The position numbers and the translations under genes were made by a program. The notes beneath the pieces were generated by a model. That model searched no databases. It was not told where the DNA came from and saw nothing but the letters and a program-made list of their open reading frames with translations. Of a stretch of 64,000 nt of DNA, positions 43,974 through 53,148 are shown in pieces (position 1 is the first letter of the stretch; the number at the start of each line of letters is the position of its first letter). The DNA comes from Micromonospora sp. C31 (lineage in GTDB: Bacteria; Actinomycetota; Actinomycetes; Mycobacteriales; Micromonosporaceae): the NCBI RefSeq assembly GCF_018070575.1, contig NZ_JAGPXN010000003.1, positions 62,001 to 126,000 on the forward strand, written 5' to 3'.

Positions 43974-44186
43974 ATGCTCATCGACTGCGCGGGGTGCGGT
44001 ATCCGGGGGAGCGGCTGCGCCGACTGCCTGGTGACCGTTCTGCTCGACGATTCGTCCCCGGCCGCCGGGCTGGGCGGCGCGGAGGCCCGGGCGATCGAGG
44101 TCTTCGCCCGGGCCGGGTTCGAGGTGGAGGTGCTGCCCACCCCCCGGCCGGCCGGGCGGCCCACCCGACGCCGCCGCGTCGCGTGA
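43974..44186 (+). CDS. Cys-rich small protein, 70 aa
   Basis: Not recognised. ATG 43974 follows AGGAGGCGAG. The N-terminus MLIDCAGCGIRGSGCADCLV has four Cys in a C-x2-C-x6-C-x2-C pattern, a likely zinc or iron site. Residues 35-55 form an amphipathic helix (AEARAIEVFARAGFEVEVL), and the end is basic (RPTRRRRVA). It lies 144 bp after the NYN gene and may share its transcript or use its own promoter. It ends just before a convergent hairpin. Confidence 0.72.
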   Translation: MLIDCAGCGIRGSGCADCLVTVLLDDSSPAAGLGGAEARAIEVFARAGFEVEVLPTPRPAGRPTRRRRVA

Positions 44187-44208
44187 CGGCCACGGCCGTC
44201 GGCCCGAC

Positions 44209-44247
44209 GACGCCCGTTCCCGGGCCGGCGGCTCGGGAACGGGCGTC
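44209..44247. terminator. Bidirectional hairpin between convergent genes
   Basis: A 14-bp perfect stem (44209-44222 with 44234-44247) and 11-nt loop separate the Cys-rich gene from the DrrB-like gene. Confidence 0.75.
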
Positions 44248-44258
44248 GGGGATGACGG

Positions 44259-45046
44259 TCAGCGGGACGGGTCCCGGTTGAACAGCTTCTTCGCCCAGAG
44301 ATAGCCGACCAGCGCGATGGCGGCGCACCAGGCCGCCGCGAGAGCGGCGTGCGTCGCCACCGGCCCGCCGGTCAACAGGCCACGCAGGGTCTCGATGATG
44401 GGGGTGAAGGGCTGATACTCGGCGAACTGCCGCAGCCCGTCGGGCATCGAGTCGGTGGGCACGAACCCGCTGCCGATGAAGGGCAGGTAGGTCAGCGGCA
44501 TGGGCAGGTTGCTCGCCGTCTCGACGCTCTTGGAGACCAGCCCCAGCGCGACCGAGAGCCAGGTGAACGCGAAGGCGGTCAGGACCAGCACGCCGGCGGC
44601 CGCCAGCCAGGCCGACGCGCCCGTGGTGGGCCGGAATCCGATCAGCAGGGCGACCCCGGTGACCACCGCCAGGCTGAGCATGGTCTGCACCATGCTGCCC
44701 AGCACGTGACCGGTCAGCACCGACACCCGAGCGATCGCCATGGTCCGGAACCGGGCGATGATGCCCTCGGTCATGTCCATCGCGACCGACACGGCCGTCC
44801 CGGTGGCCGCCAGGCCGGCGGCTATCAGCAGGATTCCCGGGGTGACGTAGTTGACGTAGTCGCTCCGGTCGCCCGAACCGCCGCCCAGCCCGGCGCCGAG
44901 GGTCGCGCCGAAGACGTAGACGAACAGCAGCAGCAGCAGGATGGGCATGCCGACGAGCAGCACCGTCATCGACGGGTAGCGCACCCAGCGGCGCAGGTTG
45001 CGGCGCAGCATCGTGCCGGAGTCGCGGACGGCGTACGTCAGGGTGC

Positions 45047-45050
<4 letters not shown>
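44259..45050 (-). CDS. ABC-2 exporter permease (DrrB-like)
   Basis: Membrane subunit of a DrrAB-type exporter, 263 aa, with six hydrophobic helices: PSMTVLLVGMPILLLLLFVY, TPGILLIAAGLAATGTAVSV, then helices near residues 120, 155, 185 and 240. The segment MTEGIIARFRTMAIARVSVL is the usual coupling-helix region of DrrB proteins. ATG 45050 overlaps the ATPase stop (ATGA). Substrates in the family are often drugs or glycolipids; here it is unknown. It is the last gene of the RHH-controlled operon. Confidence 0.9.
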
Positions 45051-46003
<953 letters not shown>

Positions 46004-46077
46004 GTCTTCTCCTTCCACGCCGGCCGTCGGGCCGGTCGAGGGCTGGCCGGCCGTCGGGCCGGTCGGGCGAACGGGGG

Positions 46078-46923
46078 TCAACAGCGGCGGATGACGATGT
46101 CGCCGAAGGAGGTCCGGGCGCTCACCCGTACGCCACCCGCGGGCTCGCCGGACGGTTCGTACGCATCGAGGTGGTTCTCCACCCGGCCGAACTGGGTGTG
46201 CAGGTCGAGCAGGACGGGGGTGCCGGAGCGGACGCCGACGTCGAGCCGGCCGCTCTGGGTCCGGACCGTCGTCGTGCCCGCCGAGACCTCGCCGATGCGG
46301 ACGTCGCCGTTGACGGTGGTGGCGGTGACCGTGGCGTGCGCGCGGTCGACGGCGATGTCGCCGTTGGCCGCCTTCACGCGGGCCTCGCCGGTGACGGAGC
46401 CCAGCCAGCTGTCGCCGTTGGTGTTCTTGACCTCCGCGTCGCCCTGGACCTCCTGCACCCGGATCCGGCCGGTGCCGGTGCTGATCCGGGCCCGGCCCGC
46501 GACGTGCTCCACCCGGACGGCGCCGGCGGAGGTGTCGAGATCGACGTCGGCGGCGCGGTCCAGCTCGATGTCGCCGGCCGCGGTCCGGAGTCGACAGCTG
46601 CCGAGGCGGCCGGTGCCGTGGAACGCCGCCACGGAGGCGTCGCCGTGCAGGTGCGAGCCGGTCGGCACCTCGATCGTCACGTCGACCGAACCGGGCTTGC
46701 CGAACAGGCCGAAGCCGCGCTGCCTCGGTGCCCTGACCGTGAGCCGGCCGTCGGTGTAGTCGACGCGGGTCTGCTCGGCGGCGCGCACGTCGGCTTCGGT
46801 GGAGGCGTTGCTCGGGCGGATCTCGACGACGGTGTCGGTGCGGTCGGTCGCGGTGATCCGGACGTCACCGACGACCAGGTCGACGGTGGCCGAGATCGCG
46901 GCGGGAGTGTCGAAAGTGGGCAC
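46078..46923 (-). CDS. DUF4097-family beta-repeat protein
   Basis: A 281-aa protein of repeated short beta strands, typical of DUF4097: LVVGDVRITATDRTDTVVEI, TAAGDIELDRAADVDLDTS, GRIRVQEVQGDAEVKNTNGD and TTVRTQSGRLDVGV. The fold is a right-handed beta-helix-like stack. There is no signal peptide, so it appears cytosolic. Its role is unknown. It sits between the RHH regulator (77 bp upstream) and the DrrA-like ATPase (74 bp downstream) in one transcription direction. Confidence 0.88.
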   Translation of the reverse strand: MPTFDTPAAISATVDLVVGDVRITATDRTDTVVEIRPSNASTEADVRAAEQTRVDYTDGRLTVRAPRQRGFGLFGKPGSVDVTIEVPTGSHLHGDASVAAFHGTGRLGSCRLRTAAGDIELDRAADVDLDTSAGAVRVEHVAGRARISTGTGRIRVQEVQGDAEVKNTNGDSWLGSVTGEARVKAANGDIAVDRAHATVTATTVNGDVRIGEVSAGTTTVRTQSGRLDVGVRSGTPVLLDLHTQFGRVENHLDAYEPSGEPAGGVRVSARTSFGDIVIRRC

Positions 46924-47000
46924 GACGCGGTCCTTTCTGACGGGTGGACGTTTCGGGCGGGGACAGGTGGTGGAGCCGGCGCGGGCCGGCGCGGGGCCGG

Positions 47001-47516
47001 TCAGCGGGCCCAGCCGGTGTAGCGTTCCCCGCCCCGGGGGGCGCGGCGCTGGGGTTGGCGGGCCGTGCCGGTGGCCGCCACGGCGGCGCTGGCCGCCCGG
47101 ACCAGCCAGGCGTTGACCGAGAGGCCGTCGCGGGCGGCGGCCTCCTCGACGCGGCCCTTGAGGTGTTCGGAGAGGCGGAAGCTGATCCGGGAGGTGGCGC
47201 CCTCCTCGGCGTCGGCGGTGGGCGGGACGGCCGGCTCGGCGACGTCCGGCTCGCCCGGGAAGTCGGGGCCGGCCGGCGGTGGCGTCACGACGAAGCTCGG
47301 CTCGCGTCCGCGCAGGCGCAGCTCGACCGACCCGGGTGCCAGATCGCGGGTGATCTCCGCCGCCGCCGCGGCCAGCGCGTCCAGCAGCGCCAGCCGGAGC
47401 GCCGACTCGAGCGGCCCGGCCAGCCGCTCGGCAAGTGCCCGGGCCTCTTCGCCGCCCAGTTCGGCGACGCCGGCCAGCTCCTGCCGGAGGTTCTCGACAT
47501 ACGACGTCAGGTCCAT
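47001..47516 (-). CDS. Ribbon-helix-helix regulator (HicB/Arc-type C-terminus)
   Basis: A 171-aa putative repressor. Residues 115-150 are an RHH motif (SRISFRLSEHLKGRVEEAA then RDGLSVNAWLVRAA), with the strand binding DNA. The first 70 residues are helical (LTSYVENLRQELAGVAELGG), and 75-110 is an acidic Pro-rich linker. ATG 47516 is just downstream of a promoter overlapped by TGGCGTCA half-sites, so autoregulation is likely. No toxin partner lies beside it, so a HicA-HicB pair is unlikely. It probably controls the DUF4097-DrrAB operon. Confidence 0.84.
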   Translation of the reverse strand: MDLTSYVENLRQELAGVAELGGEEARALAERLAGPLESALRLALLDALAAAAAEITRDLAPGSVELRLRGREPSFVVTPPPAGPDFPGEPDVAEPAVPPTADAEEGATSRISFRLSEHLKGRVEEAAARDGLSVNAWLVRAASAAVAATGTARQPQRRAPRGGERYTGWAR

Positions 47517-47578
47517 GACGCCACTATGGCACCATCATGACGCCATGGCAAGTAATTCTGACTCCGTCATGGCGTCAC
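47517..47578 (-). promoter_or_regulatory. RHH operon promoter with three TGGCGTCA operator half-sites
   Basis: On the minus strand TTGCCA (47552-47547) and CATAGT (47529-47524) are 17 bp apart, and ATG 47516 begins 7 nt after the -10, so the mRNA is probably leaderless. TGGCGTCA occurs on the minus strand at 47524-47517 (start region) and 47546-47539 (spacer). It occurs on the plus strand at 47571-47578. Such sites would let a repressor block RNA polymerase. Confidence 0.65.
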
Positions 47579-47664
47579 CGTGGTGACCGATGGCGCCGCA
47601 GTGACGTACGCCGACCGGGGGTCGGGCCGGTGCCGGCGCGGCGCGGCGGGCACCGGGCGGGCAA

Positions 47665-47670
47665 TAGGAT
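47665..47670 (+). promoter_or_regulatory. Possible -10 box for the M48 protease-pimB unit
   Basis: TAGGAT on the plus strand is followed by a GGAGGG ribosome-binding site at 47683-47688 and ATG 47699. No -35 element was identified. Confidence 0.4.
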
Positions 47671-47698
47671 GGGCGGTCACGGCGGAGGGAGCGGCGGC

Positions 47699-47854
47699 AT
47701 GACGCGGGTACGACGCGACGGCGAGAGCCCCGCCGCGACCGATGGCGTCGCGGGCCGCGTGCGGGATCGGTCACCGGGCCGGCCCGGCCGCGTCGCGGAC
47801 CACCGGCGGCTGCGCGGGACACGCCGCGACCCGGCGCCGGGAGGACGGCGGTGA
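47699..47854 (+). CDS. Possible 51-aa basic ORF coupled to the M48 protease
   Basis: ATG 47699 has GGAGGG 10 nt upstream, and the frame runs 51 codons to a TGA overlapping the GTG of the protease (GTGA). The peptide is Arg/Gly/Pro-rich (MTRVRRDGESPAATDG... to RDPAPGGRR). There is no domain. It could be a leader or a small basic protein; chance is possible. Confidence 0.4.
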   Translation: MTRVRRDGESPAATDGVAGRVRDRSPGRPGRVADHRRLRGTRRDPAPGGRR

Positions 47855-49110
47855 GCCCGCGTGGCTGGGCGGTGCTGTCGCTGGTCGCTCTGACCGTGGC
47901 CCTGGTGGTGACCGCCGCGCTGCTGATCCCGTGGCACCGGCCGCCCGCTCCCCGTGCCGACCAGCTCGCCGCGCTGGGCGACCTGCCCGCCGAGCAGGTG
48001 GCCCGCAGTCGGGAGTTCCGTTCCGCGCTGCGTCCCGCCGGGTGGGCCGCGATCGCGGCCGGCCTGCTGGCGGCCCTGCTGCTCGGCCTGACTCCGCTGG
48101 GCAGCCGGCTCGTCGAGCTGGCCGGCCGCCCGTTCGGCGACCACTGGGCCGCCCAGGCCGTCCTCGGCGGGCTCGCCGTGGTGCTCGTCGCCGACCTGGT
48201 GACCCTCCCGCTCGCCGCCTGGCGGCAGGCCGTGCTCACCCGCTACGGGCTGAGCACCAACGGCTGGGGCGGCTGGACGGTCGACCTGCTCAAGTCGTAC
48301 GCGGTCAGCGCGGTGATCGGCGCGGTGGCGCTGCTCGGCTTCTACACCGTCATCCGGCTCTCGCCGCGCTGGTGGTGGGCGTTCGGGGCAGCCGGTGCGG
48401 CAACCCTGGTGGTGGTGCTCTCCTTCGTGCTGCCGGTGCTGGTGGAGCCGGTCTTCAACAGGTTCACCCCGCTGGAGCAGGGCCCGCTGCGGACCCAGCT
48501 GATGCAGATGGCCGCCCGTGACGGCGTCCCGGTGCGCGACGTGCTGGTCGCCGACGCGTCGCGACGTACCCGGGCCGTCAACGCGTACGTCTCGGGGCTC
48601 GGGCCGACCCGGCGCGTGGTCGTCTACGACACGCTGCTGCGCGAGGCGACGCCGGCCGAGGTGACCGCCGTGGTGGCCCACGAGCTGGGGCACGCCAAGG
48701 ACCGGGACGTCGCGGTCGGCACGCTGACCGGGGCGCTGGGCGCCGCCGCCGCGGTGGTCGCGCTCTACCTGCTCGGCTCCTCCGGCCCGCTGCTGCGGCT
48801 GGCCGGCGTCGACTCGGTCGCCCAACCGCGCGCGTTCCCCCTGCTGCTTGCCCTGGTGACGGTGGCCGGGGTGGTCTCCGCGCCGGCACAGGCGCTGATG
48901 TCGCGGCGGGTGGAGGCGCGCGCCGACGCGCACGCGCTCGCGCTGACCGGCGACCCGGCCGCCTTCGAGGCGATGCAGCGGCGGCTCGCCGGCATCAACC
49001 TCGCCGACCCCGATCCGCCGCGCTGGGAGTACCTCTACTCCGCCACGCACCCGTCCACGGTCGAGCGGATGGCCGCCGCCCGCGCCCATGCCAGGGAGGC
49101 CGGCCGATGA
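47851..49110 (+). CDS. M48 membrane metalloprotease (Ste24/CaaX-type)
   Basis: A 419-aa membrane peptidase. It has an N-terminal helix, then helices near residues 65, 110, 155 and 175, the zinc motif VVAHELGHAKDRDVAV near residue 273 and the third-ligand region SRRVEARADAHALALTGD near 352. The layout matches CaaX prenyl protease 1 homologues, which in bacteria act in membrane protein quality control. GTG 47851 follows GGGAGGACGGCG. The stop overlaps the pimB ATG, giving a coupled pair. Confidence 0.92.
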   Translation: MSPRGWAVLSLVALTVALVVTAALLIPWHRPPAPRADQLAALGDLPAEQVARSREFRSALRPAGWAAIAAGLLAALLLGLTPLGSRLVELAGRPFGDHWAAQAVLGGLAVVLVADLVTLPLAAWRQAVLTRYGLSTNGWGGWTVDLLKSYAVSAVIGAVALLGFYTVIRLSPRWWWAFGAAGAATLVVVLSFVLPVLVEPVFNRFTPLEQGPLRTQLMQMAARDGVPVRDVLVADASRRTRAVNAYVSGLGPTRRVVVYDTLLREATPAEVTAVVAHELGHAKDRDVAVGTLTGALGAAAAVVALYLLGSSGPLLRLAGVDSVAQPRAFPLLLALVTVAGVVSAPAQALMSRRVEARADAHALALTGDPAAFEAMQRRLAGINLADPDPPRWEYLYSATHPSTVERMAAARAHAREAGR

Positions 49111-50231
49111 GCCGTACGCTGTTGATCACCAACGACTTTCCGCCCCGCCCCGGCGGGATCCAGTCCTTCGTGCACAACCTCGCGGTGCGCCAGCCCGCCG
49201 GGTCGGTGGTCGTCTACGCCTCGACGTGGCGGGGCGCGGAGAAGTTCGACGCCGACCAGCCGTTCGAGGTCATCCGGGACCGCACCCGGGTGCTGCTGCC
49301 CACCCCGCTCGTGGCCCGGCGGGCGGCCCGCCTGGCGCGCGCGTACGACTGCGACACGGTGTGGTTCGGCGCGGCGGCCCCCCTCGGGCTGCTCGCCGCG
49401 GGCCTGCGCCGCCGGACGGGCATCCGCCGGGCGGTGGCGCAGACCCACGGGCACGAGGTCGGCTGGGCCGCGCTGCCGGCCGCCCGGGCCACCCTGCGGC
49501 GCATCGGGCGCGGCGTCGACGTGACGACCTACCTGGGGGAGTACACGCGGGTACGGCTGGCGCGGGCGCTGCACGGGGTGACCGAACTGCACCGGCTCGC
49601 CCCGGGGGTGGACGTGGACGCCTACCATCCGTCGGTCGACGGCCAGGCGGTCCGGGTCCGGCTCGGGCTGGCCGACCGTCCGGTGGTGGTCTGCGTGTCC
49701 CGGCTGGTGCCGCGCAAGGGGCAGGACATGCTGATCCGGGCGATGCCGGAGATCCGTCGCCGGGTGCCCGACGCCGCGCTGCTCGTGGTCGGGGGCGGGC
49801 CCTACCGGGCCACGCTGGAGAAGCTGGCCCGCCAGGCGGGCGTCGAGCGGGACGTGGTCTTCACCGGCTCGGTGCCGTCGGCCGCGCTGCCGGCCCACTA
49901 CGCCGCCGGTGACGTCTACGCGATGCCGTGCCGCACCCGCAACCGGGGTCTGGACGTCGAGGGTCTCGGGATCGTCTACCTGGAGGCCTCCGCGACCGGA
50001 CTGCCGGTGGTGGCCGGCGACTCCGGCGGCGCGCCGGACGCGGTCCGCGAGGGCGAGACGGGGTTCGTGGTCCGCGGTCGGGACGTCGCCCAGCTCGCCG
50101 ACCGGGTGGCGACGCTGCTCGCCGACCGGGACCTGGCCCGCCAGTTCGGCGCGGCCGGCCGCGCCTGGGTGGAGCGGGAGTGGCGCTGGGAGGCGCAGGC
50201 ACAGCGGATGGCCGCTCTGCTCGCCGGCTGA
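49107..50231 (+). CDS. pimB: GDP-mannose-dependent phosphatidylinositol monomannoside mannosyltransferase
   Basis: GT4 enzyme that adds the second mannose to PIM1 at the inner membrane face. The 374-aa product is very close to mycobacterial PimB' (Rv2188c, from memory): LLITNDFPPRPGGIQSFVHN, DTVWFGAAAPLGLLAAGLR, QTHGHEVGW, SRLVPRKGQDMLIRAMPEIR, VYAMPCRTRNRGLDVEGLGI and VYLEASATGLPVVAGDSGGA. The conserved EGLGIVYLEA segment holds the nucleotide-sugar Glu. ATG 49107 overlaps the protease stop. It indicates that the organism makes PIM lipids. Confidence 0.92.
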   Translation: MSRTLLITNDFPPRPGGIQSFVHNLAVRQPAGSVVVYASTWRGAEKFDADQPFEVIRDRTRVLLPTPLVARRAARLARAYDCDTVWFGAAAPLGLLAAGLRRRTGIRRAVAQTHGHEVGWAALPAARATLRRIGRGVDVTTYLGEYTRVRLARALHGVTELHRLAPGVDVDAYHPSVDGQAVRVRLGLADRPVVVCVSRLVPRKGQDMLIRAMPEIRRRVPDAALLVVGGGPYRATLEKLARQAGVERDVVFTGSVPSAALPAHYAAGDVYAMPCRTRNRGLDVEGLGIVYLEASATGLPVVAGDSGGAPDAVREGETGFVVRGRDVAQLADRVATLLADRDLARQFGAAGRAWVEREWRWEAQAQRMAALLAG

Positions 50232-50273
50232 CGGCGCCGCGTCGCGCTCCCCGGTGACGACCGGGCGGGCGGC

Positions 50274-50352
50274 GGTGCCCAGCCGGGCGGCGGGCGACGG
50301 TGCCCAGACGGGCGGCGGTGCCGAGGCGGGCGACGGCGCCCAGGCGGGCGGC
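50274..50352. repeat. 18-bp imperfect tandem repeats between convergent genes
   Basis: A 25-bp first copy (50274-50298) and three 18-bp copies (50299-50316, 50317-50334, 50335-50352) share the core GGTGCCCAGxCGGGCGG. They fill most of the 138-bp gap between pimB and the GGDEF-EAL gene. No single strong terminator is present. Confidence 0.8.
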
Positions 50353-50369
50353 GACGCGGTGGGCGGCCG

Positions 50370-52154
50370 TCAGCGCAGGCGGGCCAGGATGCGCTCGGCG
50401 GAGTCCGGGCGGCCGAAGTGCCAGCCCTGGCCGGCGTCGCAGCCGATCGCCCGCAGCCGCTCCGCCTGCCCGGCCGTCTCCACGCCCTCGGCGGTGACGG
50501 TCAGGTCCAGCGCGTGCGCGAGCGACACGAGCGAGGCGAGGATCCGCTCGTCGGCCCGGGCCTCCGGGGCCCGCAGTCCGGCCACGAACTGCCCGGCCAC
50601 CTTCAGCTCGGTCACCGGAAGGTCCCGCAGGTACGCCAGGTTGCAGTAGCCGGTGCCGAAGTCGTCGATGGCGATCCGCACGCCGAGGTCGGCGAGCATC
50701 CGCAGCGTCCGGACCGACTCCTCGGCGGTGCTCATCATGGTGCTCTCGGTGATCTCCAACTGGAGCCGCTCCGGCGACAGCCCGGTGTGCCGCAGCAGCG
50801 CACGTACCTCCTGGACGAGAGCGGCGCGGCGTACCTGCCGCACGGCCAGGTTGACGCTGACGAACGGGGCCGGCCCACCGCCGACGGCCCAGCTCTCGGC
50901 CTGCCGGCACGCCTCGGCCAGCACCCACCCGCCGAGCGGGACGATCAGCCCGGTCTCCTCGGCCAGCCCGATGAAGCTGTCGGGCCGCAGGACGCCCAAC
51001 TCCGGGTGCCGCCAGCGCACCAGGGCCTCCATGCCCAGCACCCGGCCGTCGCGCAGCGAGGTCAGCGGCTGGAAGTCGAGGTAGAACTCGCCCCGCTCCA
51101 GCGCCGTGGGAATGGCCGCCGAGAGCGCGTAGCGGGCCAGGTCGCGGCGGTCCCGGTCGGCGTCGTAGAGCGCCCAGCGGGCGCCACCGGCGGCCTTCGC
51201 CCAGTGCAGCGTGCTGTCGGCCGCCCGCATCAGGTCACCGGGGGAGGTGCCGGCGACCTCCCGCTCGACGATGCCGATGCTCGCCGACACGCTCAGCTCG
51301 TGCCCGTCCACCAGCACCGGCTCGCGTACCGCCGCGAGCGCCGCCTCGGCCACGGCGACCACGTCGTCGGTGCCGGTGGTGTCCTCGACCAGGACGACGA
51401 ACTCGTCCCCGCCGAGCCGGGCGACCAGGTGCCCGTCGAGGGACCGGCGGAGCCGGTCCGCCATGGCCACCAGCAGCCCGTCGCCGACCTGGTGCCCGTG
51501 CGAGTCGTTGACCACCTTGAAGCGGTCGAGGTCGAGGAAGCAGACGCCCAGGCGTGCCGCGCCCCGGGTGGGCGAGTCGATGGCCGCGCTGAGGCGCTCG
51601 GTCAACAGCGTGCGGTTGGGCAGGTCGGTCAGCGGGTCGTGGGTGGCCTGGTGACGGAAACGGGCCTCGCTGCTGCGCAGCGCCCGTTCCGCCTCAGCCC
51701 GGGCGGTCATCGCGGCCCGGCGGATCGTCTCCTGCTCGTCCAGCGTCCGGTCCCGCAGCGCGCGGGCGTACCCGGTGGTCACGGCGGCCAGCAGCCGGGC
51801 CAGCCGGTCCTCGACCTCCTCGTCGACCAGACCGAGGTCGCGGGCCAGTCGGAGCTGGACGACCTCGACCGTACGACCGAGCCCCTCGGCCGAGGCGATG
51901 TGGGCGGCCACCAGTTCGGTGCCCACCCGGTGCCCCACCCGCAGGTCGATCGGCTCGGCCAGCAGCGCCGTCGCGAGCTGCTCGGTGAGGCGCTGCAACA
52001 GCGCCTCGAGCTGGGCCAGGGTCATCGGCAGGTAACTGGTGCCGGAGACGGCCTTGGCCCACGCCCGGGCGAAGATTTCCGTTCCGGGGCGGGACGGGTG
52101 CCGCACGGTGGTGCCGGTCGGGGCGACGGTGGTCGCCCCGGACGGCTCACCCAC
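50370..52154 (-). CDS. GGDEF-EAL cyclic-di-GMP protein
   Basis: Probable bifunctional or composite c-di-GMP enzyme of 594 aa. Residues 30-165 are a helical sensor region (TEIFARAWAKAVSGTSYLPM) common in streptomycete homologues. The GGDEF domain has HDPLTDLPNRTLLTERL and an intact ARLGGDEFVVLV; an RxxD inhibitory site at the usual spacing is not seen. The EAL domain keeps GMEALVRWRHPELG, VSVNLAVRQ, LQLEITES, IAIDDFGTGY, TELKVAGQFV, TAEGVET and GCDAGQGWHFGRP, so catalytic residues appear complete. GTG 52154 is used; it overlaps the methyltransferase stop by 8 bp. No membrane segment. Confidence 0.9.
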   Translation of the reverse strand: MGEPSGATTVAPTGTTVRHPSRPGTEIFARAWAKAVSGTSYLPMTLAQLEALLQRLTEQLATALLAEPIDLRVGHRVGTELVAAHIASAEGLGRTVEVVQLRLARDLGLVDEEVEDRLARLLAAVTTGYARALRDRTLDEQETIRRAAMTARAEAERALRSSEARFRHQATHDPLTDLPNRTLLTERLSAAIDSPTRGAARLGVCFLDLDRFKVVNDSHGHQVGDGLLVAMADRLRRSLDGHLVARLGGDEFVVLVEDTTGTDDVVAVAEAALAAVREPVLVDGHELSVSASIGIVEREVAGTSPGDLMRAADSTLHWAKAAGGARWALYDADRDRRDLARYALSAAIPTALERGEFYLDFQPLTSLRDGRVLGMEALVRWRHPELGVLRPDSFIGLAEETGLIVPLGGWVLAEACRQAESWAVGGGPAPFVSVNLAVRQVRRAALVQEVRALLRHTGLSPERLQLEITESTMMSTAEESVRTLRMLADLGVRIAIDDFGTGYCNLAYLRDLPVTELKVAGQFVAGLRAPEARADERILASLVSLAHALDLTVTAEGVETAGQAERLRAIGCDAGQGWHFGRPDSAERILARLR

Positions 52155-52956
52155 CGAGCCGCCCGACGCCGCCGATGAAGGCCGCCCGCTCGGCGTCCTC
52201 GGCACTGTCGGGGGACTCCGGACGCCACTGCGGCACCCAGACCACGCCGGGGTCGACGAGCTCGAAGCCGTCGAAGAGGACCGTCAGCTCGCTGCGGCTG
52301 CGGATCCACAGCGGATTGTCGGTCCGCCGGTAGACCCGCTCGGCGTCGGCCCGCTCGTCGTCGCCACGGCCGTCACCGCTGGCCTGCGAGAGCACCAGGT
52401 AGCTGCCCGGCGTCAGAGCCTCGCGCAGCGTCCGCAGCAGCTCGGCGGGCCGGTCGTCGTCCGGCACGAAGTGCAGCACCGCCACGATCATCACGGCGAT
52501 CGGCTGGTCGAAGTCGAGCAGCCGGCGGACGTCGGGGTGGGCGACGATGCGCTCGGGGTGGCGCAGGTCCTCCTGCACCACCACGGCACGGTCGTTGCCC
52601 TCCAGGATCTCCCGGCTGTGGGCCACCGCCACCGGGTCGACGTCGACGTAGACCACGCGGGCGTCCGGGGCGTCGCGCTGGGCGATCTCGTGCACGTTGC
52701 CGACGGTCGGGATGCCCGAGCCGACGTCCAGGAACTGCCGGACGCCGGCGTCGAGGAGGAACTGCACCGCGCGGCGGAGGAACGCCCGGTTCGCCTGCGC
52801 CATCAGCGGGGCCTCCGGCACCGCCGCGACCATCGCCTGGGCCGCCGCCCGGTCGACCGCGAAGTTGTGCGAGCCGCCGAGGTAGTAGTCGTACATGCGG
52901 GCCACGCTGGGGCGCTCGATGTCGATCTCGTCGGGTGCCCAGACCGGCCGCTGCAT
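52147..52956 (-). CDS. SAM-dependent methyltransferase (PF04672 type)
   Basis: A 269-aa actinobacterial methyltransferase family member. ATG 52956 follows AGGAGGGGTGAGCGC; the longer ORF from 53034 lacks a site. It shows WAPDEIDIERPSVARMYDYY, LGGSHNFAVDRAAAQAM, the SAM motif FLDVGSGIPTVGNVHEIAQ, VVYVDVDPVAVAHSREIL and LDFDQPIAVMIVAVLHFV. The family is abundant in actinomycetes, and its substrates are mostly unknown. It is coupled to the GGDEF-EAL gene. Confidence 0.9.
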   Translation of the reverse strand: MQRPVWAPDEIDIERPSVARMYDYYLGGSHNFAVDRAAAQAMVAAVPEAPLMAQANRAFLRRAVQFLLDAGVRQFLDVGSGIPTVGNVHEIAQRDAPDARVVYVDVDPVAVAHSREILEGNDRAVVVQEDLRHPERIVAHPDVRRLLDFDQPIAVMIVAVLHFVPDDDRPAELLRTLREALTPGSYLVLSQASGDGRGDDERADAERVYRRTDNPLWIRSRSELTVLFDGFELVDPGVVWVPQWRPESPDSAEDAERAAFIGGVGRLGG

Positions 52957-53053
52957 GCGCTCACCCCTCCTGTCGGCGTGCGGGTCACCGTTGCCCGCGC
53001 CGGTATTCTGCCGGCTGCCCGCCCGGGAGACCATAGCGCGCCGCGAACCCTTC

Positions 53054-53077
53054 GCCGTCGCCGCTCGATGCGACGGC
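53054..53077 (-). terminator. Weak hairpin after the NarL-type operon
   Basis: GCCGTCGC (53054-53061) pairs with GCGACGGC (53070-53077) in the gap after the response-regulator stop and before the methyltransferase. The strength is modest. Confidence 0.35.
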
Positions 53078-53148
53078 GACGGGCCCGCGCCGCCCGTCGG
53101 CGGTCGCGGACCCGTCGGTGTACGTCGACGATCTCCCGCGGGGAGCGG

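Noticed and set aside
47001..47516. HicB antitoxin of a HicA-HicB toxin-antitoxin module
   Set aside because: No HicA-like small gene is adjacent; the neighbours are DUF4097 and an exporter, so a plain repressor is more likely.
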